In this document: one piece after another, positions 42,286 to 53,069 of the stretch | Layout: each line of letters begins with the position of its first letter | Position numbering within the stretch: position 1 is the first letter of the stretch | Translations under genes and position numbers: made by a program | The notes under the pieces: generated by a model | The model's database searches: none | What the model was told of the DNA's origin: nothing | The model's input: the letters and a program-made list of their open reading frames with translations, nothing else | Origin: Dendrolimus kikuchii | Taxonomy: Eukaryota > Arthropoda > Insecta > Lepidoptera > Lasiocampidae | DNA length: 64,000 nt | Direction: 5' to 3' | Assembly (NCBI GenBank): GCA_019925095.2 | Contig: CM034394.1 | Coordinates: 25,098,272 to 25,162,271, forward strand

Positions 42286-42724
42286 ACTTAAGAAAATATT
42301 AAATCGATATCATTAGATATTTGAAAAATTAATTACCGTAGTTAAAGTCGAGTCATCTGATTTTGAAAAAAATAATACAACTGTATTATTACACAAAATT
42401 ATAGTATAGCTGGGTTCAATTTCCGTGAAGTAATATCCAACAGGAAAGTAAGGGATAGTGTTTATTATATAATATTTTACTTATATTTATTACAACATTA
42501 AACTGCGCTGGTCATTTGACCGCACCTAATTTTATCCGATATGGAAATAAAAGAAATCCGCATTAGGGGTGCTATACACCTGATTTTTTCTTGTATTTAA
42601 ATTCATTATTAAGCAAACTTGGCACGGCTGGTAGGTCTGCAGTCCCAAATATTGCTGGAAAGACAGAGTCGAGTCTGACTTGTTCGAGCTTCGAGCTGAT
42701 AATTGGCAAAAAGCTTCGCAGGAC
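42286..42724. other. No recognised gene
   Basis: The part 42600-42720 is open in several frames on both strands with no domain. No family recognised. Confidence 0.4.
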
Positions 42725-42726
42725 AT

Positions 42727-43041
42727 TTATCCGTGCAGGAACGGAGAAAGAATACAATTTTCTGCGTCCGGGCGGCCTGTCGTAAGAGGCGACAAAACAA
42801 CCCACAGCCAGGTGGTAGGGCGTTTGCCCGACTAGGCTACCACCCCTGGTCTAAAGTATGCCGCCATAACAACTTTGTGTTGTGTTGAGTTTGTGCATTA
42901 TTGACCAGGTTCCAGTCTCCCTTAAGAGAGCAGCAGCGCATTTGTAGCACCTTTGGTGTTGCAAATATCCATAGGTGATGGTAACCGCTTTCCATCAAGT
43001 GGGCCGTCTGCCTGTCTGCTGAACTCCTGCAATAAAAAAAA
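42727..43041 (+). mobile_element. Retroposon C copy 15, full length
   Basis: From 'ttatccgtgcaggaacggag' to 'ctcctgcaataaaaaaaa'. Small deletion in 'cccgactaggctacc'. Overlapping frames on both strands are not genes. Confidence 0.9.
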
Positions 43042-43167
43042 GGACAGGGAATAATGGCGTGTTCTCGTTTCGGAGACCAAGTCCCTCCTTGGGTCGCTAA
43101 GCCAACGGAGTAAGTGTACAAACTTGACACCCCCTACAGGTTTATTACAGTCTAAATCTAGATTTTT

Positions 43168-43390
43168 TTTATTGCTTGAATTCAACTGACAGGCAGACGG
43201 CCCACCTGATGGAGAGTACCGTCGCCTATGGACATTTGTAAGATACTACCAATTTGCTACTGATCTCTTAAGGGAGACTGAAACCTGTCAACCAATGCCG
43301 GAACACAACTCGAGCTTGTTATGGCGGCCATACTCTAGACCAGGGTTGGTAGCCATCCACGCTGGCAAATGCCCTACCACCTGGCTGTAC
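43168..43390 (-). mobile_element. Retroposon C copy 16, diverged
   Basis: 'gaattcaactgacaggcaga', 'taccgtcgcctatggacatt' and 'gccctaccacctggctgta'. The family 5' end is missing. Confidence 0.82.
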
Positions 43391-43631
43391 TGTACTGCCT
43401 GGCTAACTCACTTGGAGGTTATAATGTATGAGAACCTGTTCTAAACAAATTAACGAAATTAATGGTAACTAAAGATCTTATATACTTAGATGGATGAAAG
43501 TTATTAACTTATAGAATTTAGTAAACTTATTATACCGAATCCATCCTAAAAACGTGGTAGTGCCTTTGGATGTCTGTATGTTGGTCAAAGTTTTTTTTGG
43601 GAATTTATCTTATAAAATTAGGTTTTTTTTA

Positions 43632-44015
43632 TTTTGTGAGTTCAGCAGACAGACAGACAGCCCACCTGATGAAAAATGGTCACCGTCACCTACGGAGATT
43701 TTTAACACCAAAGGTGCTATCAATATGCTGCCGCTCTCTAAAGTATTTGCTCGACTGGATGGCGACCACCCCTGGTCTAGAGTATGCCGCCATAACAGAA
43801 ACTGGAAACTCCTGCAATAAAATAAAAAAAGGGAAACTGGAACCTGACCACTAATGCCGGAAAACAACTTAAGATTGTTATGGCGGTATGCTTTAGACCA
43901 GGTGTGGTAGTCATCCAGATGGACAAATAACTTGCCTGGCTGTGGGTTGTTTTGTCGCCTATTACGACAGGCCATCCGGCCGCAGGAAATTGTGCTTTCT
44001 TCGTTCCTGCACTGA
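43632..44015 (-). mobile_element. Retroposon C copy 17, interrupted by another C
   Basis: The minus-strand host copy runs 43634-43740 and 43830-44015 ('gggaaactggaacctgacca' to 'cttcgttcctgcactgataa'). Between these lies a shorter plus-strand C piece at about 43741-43829 ('tatttgctcgactggatggc' to 'cctgcaataaaataaaaaaa'). Insertion of C into C, in opposite orientation. Confidence 0.87.
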
Positions 44016-44370
44016 TAATATAATAAATTATAGTCGCATAGTTAAGTAGTAAAAGTCATAGCAGTCGTCCCGCCAGCCTTTATTATCCGCAAGCTATCGT
44101 CAATAAAACTTCTATAACACTAATTTATAACTTAAAAACCGAATAACATTTTTAACTGTACGTATATGAATTCCTAGATTATTCTAGAAACTTTCAGTTA
44201 CTCCCATCCGCGTTCAGGTAAAAAGGATTTATGGCTCATATAAAAGTAGCGATAAGTTACAGAAAGTCATAACACGGAGGTTTGTTTTCACCGCTTCCTG
44301 TTTGTTCGGGAATTTGATTTGTTTTACTGAATACGATCGCATAATTTACCTTCTGTAGGTATAATATTAT

Positions 44371-44855
44371 TGTTACGAGTTGCAGGACTCGAATTAAAAT
44401 ACCGTTGGAATTATTATAGATTTTATTAGAACTATACAAACATGTATAACACAGGTACAGATATGACCGAACGCAACAAGTCCAAACGTATGCAGAAAGT
44501 CGTAATCCCACAAAACGCGCAAAGTCCGTCACTAAAAGATTCCCGACCGTAGTACACACGTCTGGCTTCGCTCGTGGTTATCGCTCGACTGCCTCGTCCC
44601 TCCATCGGGCCATTGCTTTATACTGCACAGATGCAATATGACCGTCCGGCCGCGTGACCTGAATTTCCTAGAATCAGTTTGTACTTTACATCCGTAACAC
44701 CTGGCTAATGACTGCCATAAAAGTTTACAATACAACAATGGATTGTTTTCTAATCACAAAGTAAACAAAAGAAGTCCGAATGCCGAAAGGTAATAAAAAA
44801 AAAATTACAGGTATACAGATGTGAATTTGTTTTTGTCGGCGTCTAGGTCGTAACA
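44371..44855 (-). mobile_element. LTR-G solo unit 5
   Basis: 485 bp, TGTTACGAG...GTCGTAACA. On the minus strand it carries 'gtataaagcaatgg' and an AATAAA-like signal near the 3' end. Flanks ttat and gtat, a near but imperfect 4-bp match. Confidence 0.68.
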
Positions 44856-45485
44856 GTATACTCAGTCATTACTTTTTTCTTTCTCAACCAACCGATTTTG
44901 ATGATTCCTTTTGCGTTGGGTTTAGTACAGAATCGATTTCGCATAAATTTCATAGTTATTAGATCACATATACGTAACTTAAAAGTGAAAAATAAAAAAC
45001 ATCCGCAAAAAATATTCTTTAAGGGTAACCTAAAACCAAAAATATTCTCTACAACGTTTTGAAGTTGGTGCCAAGTATAAAAAAAACAACAAATTTGAAA
45101 AATATAGTAATTTCTATATTTTTGCTACAATTTCTTTAAAATTTATTTGATACAAATGACTTGCTGATATTAATAATGAGCTTAATTTAACAAGAGCTGA
45201 CAAAACATGGTTGCGAACAATGATGCACTCCGGAGATTTATCGATGTAATCTTACAACATTTAGGCTTTACATGATTTAAATACAGAAAGACATAGACAG
45301 ACATACAATACATTCCACGCAATTTTGTCAGGATTCTTACTGTGCAAGCTGTGAGGTTGTGGAATGCATTACTAACTAGCATCAGAAGTGTAAATTTGTA
45401 AACAGTAATTTATCTATGTGTATGTGACTCTATGTAACATATACTTGTATATAAATGTGTATTATTTATTATTATTATATGTATA
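44856..45485. other. No recognised gene
   Basis: 'ctttctcaaccaaccgattttgatgattcc' (44880-44909) has the look of a repeat of the H/I type in one copy only. A 66-codon minus frame (45182-45382) has no domain. Confidence 0.4.
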
Positions 45486-45692
45486 CTAGCTGTCCCGGCA
45501 GACGTTGTTCGGCCCTGAAGAAATAAAATTTAGAACCCGATTGCAGCGCCACCTACCGGGTCCAAATGTAAGCTATCCTATCTTTCAAGTCGGATCAAAC
45601 TGCACACGGTGTGCAAATTTGATTAAATTCGGTCAAGTAGTTTAGGAGTCCATCGCGGACAAACAACGTAATTTATGTATATTAAGAAGATA
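45486..45692 (+). repeat. Repeat J copy 4
   Basis: 'ctagctgtcccggcagacgt', 'gcagcgccacctaccgggt' and 'ggtcaagtagtttaggagtc'. Non-coding. Confidence 0.6.
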
Positions 45693-45734
45693 TGATTGTA
45701 TATATTTTAAACTATGCGCACTGAATACAGAAAC

Positions 45735-45912
45735 ACTATTAGAAGGTGATGTTAGGAGCCTTAAGAACAGACGAGCGTGCATGACAAGAGTTATGAATGT
45801 CAAAGAAGCAAGTGAGATGTGTAAGAATAAGCCTAAATGGCGCTCTGTTGCTCGTGCCTACCCCGCAAGGGAACTGGCGTGAAGTTATGCATGTATGTAT
45901 GTACTATTAGAA
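45735..45912 (+). mobile_element. LINE-A copy 18 with 10-bp TSD
   Basis: Plus-strand 3' fragment (45745-45902). The target-site duplication actattagaa is exact at 45735-45744 and 45903-45912. Confidence 0.93.
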
Positions 45913-46207
45913 ATGTGAAATTATCTCCAGAAGGTTGTCTGGAAGAAATCGCTGTTAGCGATAAGACCGCCGATTGTACTGGTTAAATGATTGTTAACTC
46001 ATGTGTATTATTTTCTTGTGTGCAATAAAGAACATTATGTTCTATTCTAAGATCAGTAGTATTCGATTTAAATTACACACATACAAATTAATTATCTCTC
46101 ACTTCTGTTCCTATAGGACAAGGCAGAGGTCAAGTTCTCCACTTAATAATAATAAATAATAAAAATCGGCAGACAAACACTCATATTGTATTGCTTGCTT
46201 GCTTCCA

Positions 46208-46522
46208 ATCTTATCTACATACATACATAACTTCACGCCAGTTCCCTTGCGGGGTAGGCACGAACAACAGAGCGCCATTTAGGCTTATTCTTACACACCT
46301 CACTTGCTTCTTTGAGATTCATAACTCTTGTCATACATGCTCGTCTGTTCTTAAGGCTCCTGACATCACCTTCTGCTAGTACACGATCAATTTGATCATG
46401 AAAGGTGTGTCGTGGCCTTCCAGGACTTCTGCATCCATCCACTTTTGCATTGTATATCTGTTTATTCATTCTTTCATCATGCATTCTTTCCACATGCCCG
46501 AACCACCGGAGCATCTTATCTA
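46208..46522 (-). mobile_element. LINE-A copy 19 with 10-bp TSD
   Basis: Minus-strand fragment (46218-46512) whose frame is still open for 93 codons (46514-46233), ending with the family stop. It begins at MLRWFGHVERM. The target-site duplication atcttatcta is exact at 46208-46217 and 46513-46522. The intact frame and perfect duplicates mark it as young. Confidence 0.93.
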
Positions 46523-46641
46523 AATTTTATTAATGTCTTCATACATACATGTTTATTAATGGCGCTTTTTACCTCTTTCATTATTCGAAGCACCGGCTAA
46601 AAATATTTTAATACAACGTTGTTTTATGAAAAATTTATTAT

Positions 46642-47106
46642 TGTTACAAGTTGGACCATCTGCATACCTGTAGACAAAGCACGTTTATTACCTGCCGCGG
46701 CGATTGAGCTAATAACTATTTATGACTGTCTTATTTTGTTTACTTTGTGCTTAAAATTTGTAATCGTTTATGGACGTTCGCAGGCATAATTACGCAGGTG
46801 TGCAGATTACGTTTTCTGGGAAAATGCGTCTACGCTTGCCAGGTAGACATATTGCATCGGTGCATTATAAAGCAATGGCCCAATGGAGAGATCGTCAATC
46901 TAGCGAGAGCCACGATCAAGGCGAGACTTGTGTACATTCGATAACCTATATAATGACGGACTTTGCGCGTGTTATTGAATCACGCGTTACGTTTGAACTA
47001 ATTATGTTCAGTTACATTTGTACCTGTGTTATACGTATTTGTATAGTTCTAATAAATTCTATAGTAATTCCAACGGCATTTTAATTCGAGTCCCGTACTC
47101 GTAACA
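46642..47106 (+). mobile_element. LTR-G solo unit 6
   Basis: 465 bp, TGTTACAAG...CTCGTAACA, with 'cattataaagcaatggccca' and 'ctaataaattc'. No internal region. Flanks ttat and tgat do not form a clean duplication. Confidence 0.65.
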
Positions 47107-47615
47107 TGATTTTTGTGACTGAAAGGCATGATATATTTGTTATTTACAGTTATTATTTAAATAATCTAACTATAAACTAGTACAATTAATGAAACTTGAC
47201 TTAGATTGTATTCTACCTATAATTCCGTGAAACTATAAGTAGAAAACTGAGCCTAGGTGATCGAAGTCAATGGGTAAATAAGCCTAATTTTGAATTCACT
47301 GTTAAGTTTAGTTTCAAACTAGACAAAAGATGTGAAATCTGGAAGATAATCTTTAAGTTCCGATTACAGTTACCTACATAGTGTTAGGACTTTAGTAAAT
47401 GATAAAATCTTTGTCGTTGGATCTTGATCGGAAACCAATTAGTTGCACTTTCAATTGAATTTGAAATTAACTTTCAACTAACTGCCATTTTATCAAATTA
47501 CATGGCTGAACAATCGAGGACAATGGATGATATCATTTGCCGATATTCGAACCTAGATTCCGGTATTTGAGTTTCAATTCAAAGGCGTAGTCGACTTTCA
47601 ATTCAAAAGTGATAG
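47107..47615. other. No recognised gene
   Basis: AT-rich. 'attgtattctacctataatt' and 'actgagcctaggtgatcg' (47206-47262) match 38948-39000, so a low-copy repeat neighbouring N extends here. Confidence 0.4.
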
Positions 47616-47906
47616 ATACTTTCTACAAGCTTTTATTTAACTTGCAATGGATGTATGTATGTAAGTTCGGGTTCTTGCAAGTTAAATTTGACCAACTTCC
47701 CGGTTTCCGATTGAGCTGAAATTTTGCACGCATATGTATTTCGCGTGGCAATTCAATAATATAGTACCACGGAGCTGATCTGATGATAGAGTCGGAAGGT
47801 GGCCAAAGGAACTCCTGTACTAAACAAGATAGACCCGTCGTGTTTGGGCTCGTTTTACTTGCCTTGGCAAGCATTCTGCTGCTACATGATATCCACGATC
47901 TCAAAT
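47616..47906 (-). repeat. Repeat K copy 2
   Basis: Inverted relative to 8616-8846, with about 60 bp extra in the middle ('caattcaataatatagtacc'). Contains 'acttcccggtttccgattga'. Confidence 0.7.
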
Positions 47907-47991
47907 TCTTGTATTTACAAAAGCTTATTGTCATCTTAGACAAAATCATAGCTTCCGTGTAATATATCAATCCTGTAATTTATATCTATTT

Positions 47992-48092
47992 CCTGCGGCC
48001 GGTTGGTCTGTCGTACGAGGCGACAAAACAACCCACAGCCAGGTGGTAGTGTATTTGCCCGTCTGGCTGGCTACCATCCCTGCTCTACAGTT
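47992..48092 (+). mobile_element. Retroposon C copy 18, 5' fragment
   Basis: 'tttcctgcggccggttggtc' to 'accatccctgctctacag'. 3' half absent. Confidence 0.8.
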
Positions 48093-48214
48093 TATTATTA
48101 TTATTATTATTAAAATAACAACACCTATTTTCTATGGATAGCTGCTAGATAGCTTTTTTATAACGCTACTAGATGAATGCATTTGGTAATATTAAAAGTA
48201 AAATAAGGTAAAGT

Positions 48215-48320
48215 AAGGTAGTTCAACATCCACATTTTTATATGTACTGTATATAAATATTAAAATTAAAATTCTAGCAAGGTAGTTCAACATCCACATT
48301 TTTATATGTACTGTATATAA
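48215..48320. repeat. 42-bp perfect direct repeat
   Basis: The segment at 48215-48256 ('aaggtagttcaacatccaca' onward) is repeated exactly at 48279-48320. The 22-bp gap contains 'ttaaaattaaaattctag'. It ends just where repeat H copy 3 starts. Confidence 0.85.
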
Positions 48321-48565
48321 CTAACTAGCTGTGCCCGCAATGTCGCGTGAAATTTGTTTTCAAAACGCCGATTTTGAAACATTCTTCAATGCTGCTCCGC
48401 TCCTATTGGTCTTAGCGTGATGATATATAGCCTATAGCCTTCCTCGATAAATGGGCTATCTAACACGAAAGAATTTTTCAAATCAGACCCGTAGTTCCTG
48501 AAATTAGCGTGTTCAATCAATCAAACAAACAAAAAACCTCTAGCTTTATATATTAGTATAAGATT
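48321..48565 (+). repeat. Repeat H copy 3
   Basis: 'ctaactagctgtgcccgcaa' to 'agctttatatattagtataa', with 'gctgctccgctcctattggt'. Confidence 0.7.
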
Positions 48566-48828
48566 TAGCATTTGACCTAATTTCCGTACTGTACTTAAAC
48601 TTCAAGTAAGGCAATATAATTGCAACTCACGTGCAAAATTTAATTTGTGTGTGGCCATATACATAATAATCTATGACTCATTGATCTATGAATACATTCC
48701 AAAGTGATGCGCTTGGTGTCCTAGCTACGCTATATTTGTATGATAAGGAAAATTAAATTATTTTTGGGCTTCCGTAGCCAAATTGCAAAAAAACAAGGCC
48801 TTATAATTTCGGCATAACTGTCCATTTT

Positions 48829-49400
48829 TTAACCGACTTCAAAGAAAGGAGGAGGTTTTGAATTCGTCACCGATTACTCCGCGATTTATGATCTGATTTA
48901 CGTGATTTTTTTTTTGACGCGAAATAGCTGCCATTTGGTCCCCTAAACATTTGACATAGTTTGGTTAGTTTTCATTTTATAAACATTTTTTATGAAAAAA
49001 TTTCCATTCCGTTCCATATGTACACGGATTACGCTGAGATTTATGATCCGATTTACGTGATTCTTGTTTAGTTTGATGCGGAATAGTTGCCATTTGGTCC
49101 TCTTAAAATTTAACATAATTTGGCCCAGTAGTTTTCATTTTACGATCATTTTTTTGTTCCCGATTCTTAGGACCTATATTTTTTAAGGAGCCCGGCACCT
49201 TTCGTAGATCTACCCATACTTAGCTAGACACTAAAAAGTAACAAATAAAATAAAAAAACTTCGTTTAAAAAAACCGATTTCAAAAACTAAAAAGTACGAC
49301 TTCAAGATGTTTTAGATAATATATATTTAATAATAATAGCTTTAGAAATAAGTTATTTTATACTCTTTACTTTTTTAGTTTTTGAAGTCGGTTTTTTTAA
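48829..49400. repeat. Repeat F copy 4
   Basis: 'taaccgacttcaaagaaagg' to 'tttttgaagtcggttttttt'. It contains unit blocks at about 48888 and 49042 and a shortened foldback at 49270-49400. Confidence 0.75.
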
Positions 49401-49401
49401 A

Positions 49402-49990
49402 CGAAGTATTTTTCTTATTGGCATACATATTTATACTTTGTGTGTTTTCAAGCTAAGGAAGTCAGGCTTGAGTTTTAGGTCATATACAGCGGACAACGCT
49501 GGGGCCGATCTAAGACATACAGAGCAGAGGAAATAATGGAAAGATTTTTTACGAAAATTACCCTGTGTAGGGGATGCTGGTAATATTTAAATAAAAACAC
49601 CGCAAAATATGGCTGCCAGGCTTCGGGGGTGTGTACACGGCGTTGGAAGAACAAAAATTACGGCCGTTGCGCTTGCTTCGAGCGGGGACTCGCGTGACAC
49701 TGACTTTTCAAATTGGCCAATAGCACCGTGTGGCGCACCCCGTCGTGTTGCCCTTATTTTAATTATAAAGTAACATAAAAATAAAAAGTAACATAATAGT
49801 TTTATTAAAGTTAATAAAATACATACAAGCAAATTCACAATGTATCATATGTGTGCGTCGCCTACACCCTGTCTGGAATCAATCTCGAGATCTTTGCGTT
49901 CCAGTTCAATTCAGCGCGCTCCTACACAGCCATTTTGCTGAATCTATTGAGTACTCCAATCTATTAGATTTGAAAGGAAGTATTACTAGA
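49402..49990. other. No recognised gene; locally GC-rich
   Basis: 49600-49740 is relatively GC-rich ('acggccgttgcgcttgcttc', 'gtgtggcgcaccccgtcgtg'). It has no domain and no second copy here. Confidence 0.4.
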
Positions 49991-49997
49991 ACAGAGG

Positions 49998-50605
49998 TGT
50001 AATTTTTTTTTTTTTTTTTTTTTTAATTTTTTATTGAGACTTTTCGTCACCAATGACGATATCAGCCTCATAGGTGATGGCAAATTTACATTTTTTAATA
50101 TATTAAATAAACTTAAATATAATTTTAAACTTACATACATAACTTCACGCCAGCTCCCTTGCGGGGTAGGCACGAACAACAGAGCGCCATTTAGGCTTAT
50201 TCTTACACACCTCACTTGCCTCTTTGACATTCATAACTCTTGTCATGCAAGCTCGTCTGTTCTTAAGACTTCTGACATCACCTTCTGCTAGTACACGATC
50301 AATTTGATCATGGAAGGTGTGTCGTGGCCTTCCACGACTTCTGCATCCATCCACTTTTGCATTGCATGCATTCTTTCCACATGCCCGAACCACCGGAGCA
50401 TTCCTTTCCTTACCTTCACCCCGACACTCTCTTAATTTTAAACTTAACTGTAACTAACTCTATTTTTAAATATTTTAATCATGAACTTAAATAATAATCC
50501 AGCCTCCTCGCTCAAAGGGTTGCTTAAAATAATATTTATTCCTCCACTATGTAATGACGAGTCTGGCAAGAGTGTCCTTCTAATTGGTTGGGTGTAAATG
50601 AATTA
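49998..50605 (-). mobile_element. Poly-A-tailed retroposon, inverted, split by LINE-A
   Basis: A run of about 20 T followed by 'ttttttattgagacttttcg' looks like the oligo-A end of a minus-strand retroposon. Its sequence continues across LINE-A copy 20 to about 50605. Family unknown; boundaries at the 5' side are uncertain. Confidence 0.4.
50120..50446 (-). mobile_element. LINE-A copy 20 with 14-bp TSD
   Basis: Minus-strand fragment (50134-50432). The target-site duplication taattttaaactta is exact at 50120-50133 and 50433-50446, the longest in the window. An internal deletion of about 40 bp removes the KQIY block, between 'gcattg' and 'catgcattctttcc'. Confidence 0.94.
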
Positions 50606-50870
50606 AAAAAAGGAATAGGAATAGAAACATAATGTAATACTTGCAACAAATCAGAAGGGTTTATGGTAGTAAAAGAACAGCAACTGGTCACAGTACTAAT
50701 AAGAGAACCTTACGGTTTTAACACATTACAGACACTAACGTTAACACTCGACGAGCACTTTTAGAACACCTCGCCATCGCTCCAACAATTTAACAGTTTA
50801 AGAACCTTAGCATATTGGCACAACCGATAGTGGATTGAATTCATTGATAAACTATTTTAATTAAAGTGTT

Positions 50871-51284
50871 ATGAATGAAAATAATTTAACATATTACTGT
50901 TTGGAAATTCCAGATAATATTTTAGACAAGATATTATATAATAATAATAATAACAATAAGCCTGATATCGTGATAATAGATCGATCTGCGCGACGAGCAA
51001 TACTCGTTGACATCAGTATCCCGCATGACGATAACCTTGTAAAGAAAGAAAAAGAAAAACTAAGTAAGTACTTAGATCTTGCTCACAAGGTTACCGCTAT
51101 GTGGCGTCTGGAGTCAACGAGCATTGTGCCGATAGTTGTCACCGTCAACGGTCTTATAGCGAAAAGCCTCGACTGTCATCTAGAGAGGCTTTCACTGGGA
51201 GGCTGGGTGAAGGGCCAGATACAGAAGGCAGCACTCTTGGACACGGCACGGATTGTGAGAAGGTTCCTGTCTCTGGAGCCCTAA
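50871..51284 (+). pseudogene. Restriction-like endonuclease end of a non-LTR retrotransposon
   Basis: 137 codons with a strongly retrotransposon-like 3' part: KPDIVIIDRSARRAILVDIS, a Lys-rich helix (KKEKEKLSKYLDLAHKV), then VPIVVTVNGLIAKSL and ARIVRRFLSLEP before the stop. The order Pro-Asp, then about a dozen residues, Val-Asp-(x)-Ser, then a Lys helix fits the PD-(D/E)XK nuclease that R2-like non-LTR elements carry after the reverse transcriptase. This family cuts target DNA for integration. Upstream, an AAT-repeat encodes a run of Asn (about 50937-50957) where the family normally has another segment, and the reverse transcriptase is absent, so this is a 5'-truncated or rearranged remnant. 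The Met at 50871 is unlikely to be a true start. Short 3' UTR and T-rich junction follow. Confidence 0.65.
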
Positions 51285-51357
51285 CCACCGGTAGTTTGGA
51301 CCCTAGGCCCCGCTGGCGATGATCTGCAAGTTTTTTTTTTTTTTTTTAAATAATAAT

Positions 51358-51600
51358 AATAATCTGCAGACAAACACACACATTGTATATCCTCAAATTA
51401 AGCAAGTTACTCTTGTGTTATGGGTAATATACAACGGACTACTCTGGGGCCGTTCCCAGACACCCAGACCATAGTAAATAACGGAGAAAATACGTTTCCG
51501 AAATTTACTATACCAGGAATCGAACCCGGAACCTCTGCGTTGCAGTGAGGTACGCCGGCAAAGGCTTAGCCCGCTCAACCACAGAGGCCGTCAAATATAA
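51358..51600 (-). mobile_element. SINE-T2 copy 3
   Basis: Minus orientation. tRNA-like head at right ('gctcaaccacagaggccgtc'), B box region 'ggaatcgaacccgg' (51517-51530), body 'agacacccagaccatagtaa'. Close to the copy at 35.7 kb, so both are fairly young. Confidence 0.88.
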
Positions 51601-51886
51601 AACATTATACTTAAAGTTTTACATGTAATAAAACAAACCGAACACAGAACAAATCTATCTCGTCTGCCAACATTCAAACAAAATCCAGCGAATACCGTCT
51701 ATATACAATTGAGAGATTTTGAATTATAATCTGTACACAATCACTACATTATATAGGATAAATATTGTATCAAAATTATTGTAAATTATAGACAACCACT
51801 TTATACAAAACAGGCGCTAATCACGGAATAAATAAAAATATAACATTATTATAATATTTTCTTAAGTTTTCGCGACTTGTATACAT

Positions 51887-52319
51887 AATAAAACTACATT
51901 GTAACGGTTTTAAGCGCGGTAATTTTATTTGATTTTGGTTGTTCCGACGTTTCGGCCACTTTTCAGTGGCCGTGATCACGGAAGACAAAGATGTCAAGTG
52001 TCAACGAGTATTGTTAAAGTTTTATTTAGCCTACCACCAACCTGTTAATTTTAATTATTAAATTTTAATTTTGTTTATGGTTATTATTTACTCTATGGGA
52101 GCCTAATCTAATTTATTAGGCTCCCATAGAGTAAATAATAATCATAAACAAAATTAAAATTAACAAGTTGGCGGTAGGCTACTAAATAAAACTTTAACAA
52201 TACTCGTTGACACTTGACATCTTTGTCTTCTGTGATCACGGAAAAGTGGCCGAAACGCCGGAAAAACCAAAATCAAATAAAATTACCGCGCTTAAAACCG
52301 TTAAAACGTAGTTTTATTA
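51887..52319. mobile_element. Foldback element E copy 5, near-complete inverted repeat
   Basis: About 433 bp that fold back on themselves: left 'taataaaactacattgtaac', 'gtttcggccacttttcagtg', 'gatgtcaagtgtcaacgagt', centre 'ctatgggagcctaatctaat / ttattaggctcccatag', then the mirror order to 'aaaacgtagttttatta'. Arms exceed 200 bp with few mismatches. No coding sequence. A transcript would form long double-stranded RNA. Confidence 0.9.
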
Positions 52320-52700
52320 TATAATATTATTATTCAATTAAGGAAATGGTCGATTGTATCGTTTAGAATTAGAGGGTACATAACAAAATTAATCATTAAC
52401 TTTAAACGGAAACATGTCAAGAACAACTATGCCACCCTATAACCGCAACAATAGGCATTTCTAACGTATCAATGTATAAGTTATTGAAAAATCATAAATT
52501 TGTTATTTTTGCTTCCTAAGTTTTATTACTAAAGTCAATATTAAGTTCCTAATGCGCTTGTAAACTCGTAAGAAAGTCACCATAAAAATATGCACTAAAA
52601 ATAGATTAGTTTAGTAATTTAAATACTCTGAGCTAGTACAAGATATTAGATGTTTTAGATTTTAAATTGATTTTAATTGAGAACACGGAAAATCGTGCAC
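52320..52700. other. No recognised gene
   Basis: AT-rich, without frames or families I can support. Confidence 0.4.
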
Positions 52701-53069
52701 AACTTTGTCTTATAATACCGAAGTAAGAAAGAGAGTTGGTCTGAAAGAGAGTGGCGGGGTGAAGGTAAGGAAAGGAATGCTCCGGTGGTTCGGGCATGTG
52801 GAAAGAATGCATGATGAAAGAATGACAATGCAAAAGTGGATGGATGCAGAAGTCGTGGAAGGCCACGACACACCTTCCATGATCAAATTGATGGTGTACT
52901 AGCAGAAGGTGATGTCAGGAGCCTTAAGAACAGACGAGCGTGCATGACAAGGGTTATGAATGTGAAAGAAGCAAGTGAGGTGTGTAAGAATAAGCCTAAA
53001 TGGCGCTCTGTTGTTCGTGCCTACCCCGCAAGGGAACTGGCGTGAAGTTATGTATGTAACTTTGTCTTA
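52701..53069 (+). mobile_element. LINE-A copy 21 with 12-bp TSD
   Basis: Plus-strand fragment (52713-53057), from 'taataccgaagtaagaaaga' to the tail. A deletion of about 18 bp removes the TKQIYN block. The target-site duplication aactttgtctta is exact at 52701-52712 and 53058-53069. The final ORF part (MDGCRSRGRPRHTF... to the stop) is open. Confidence 0.93.
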
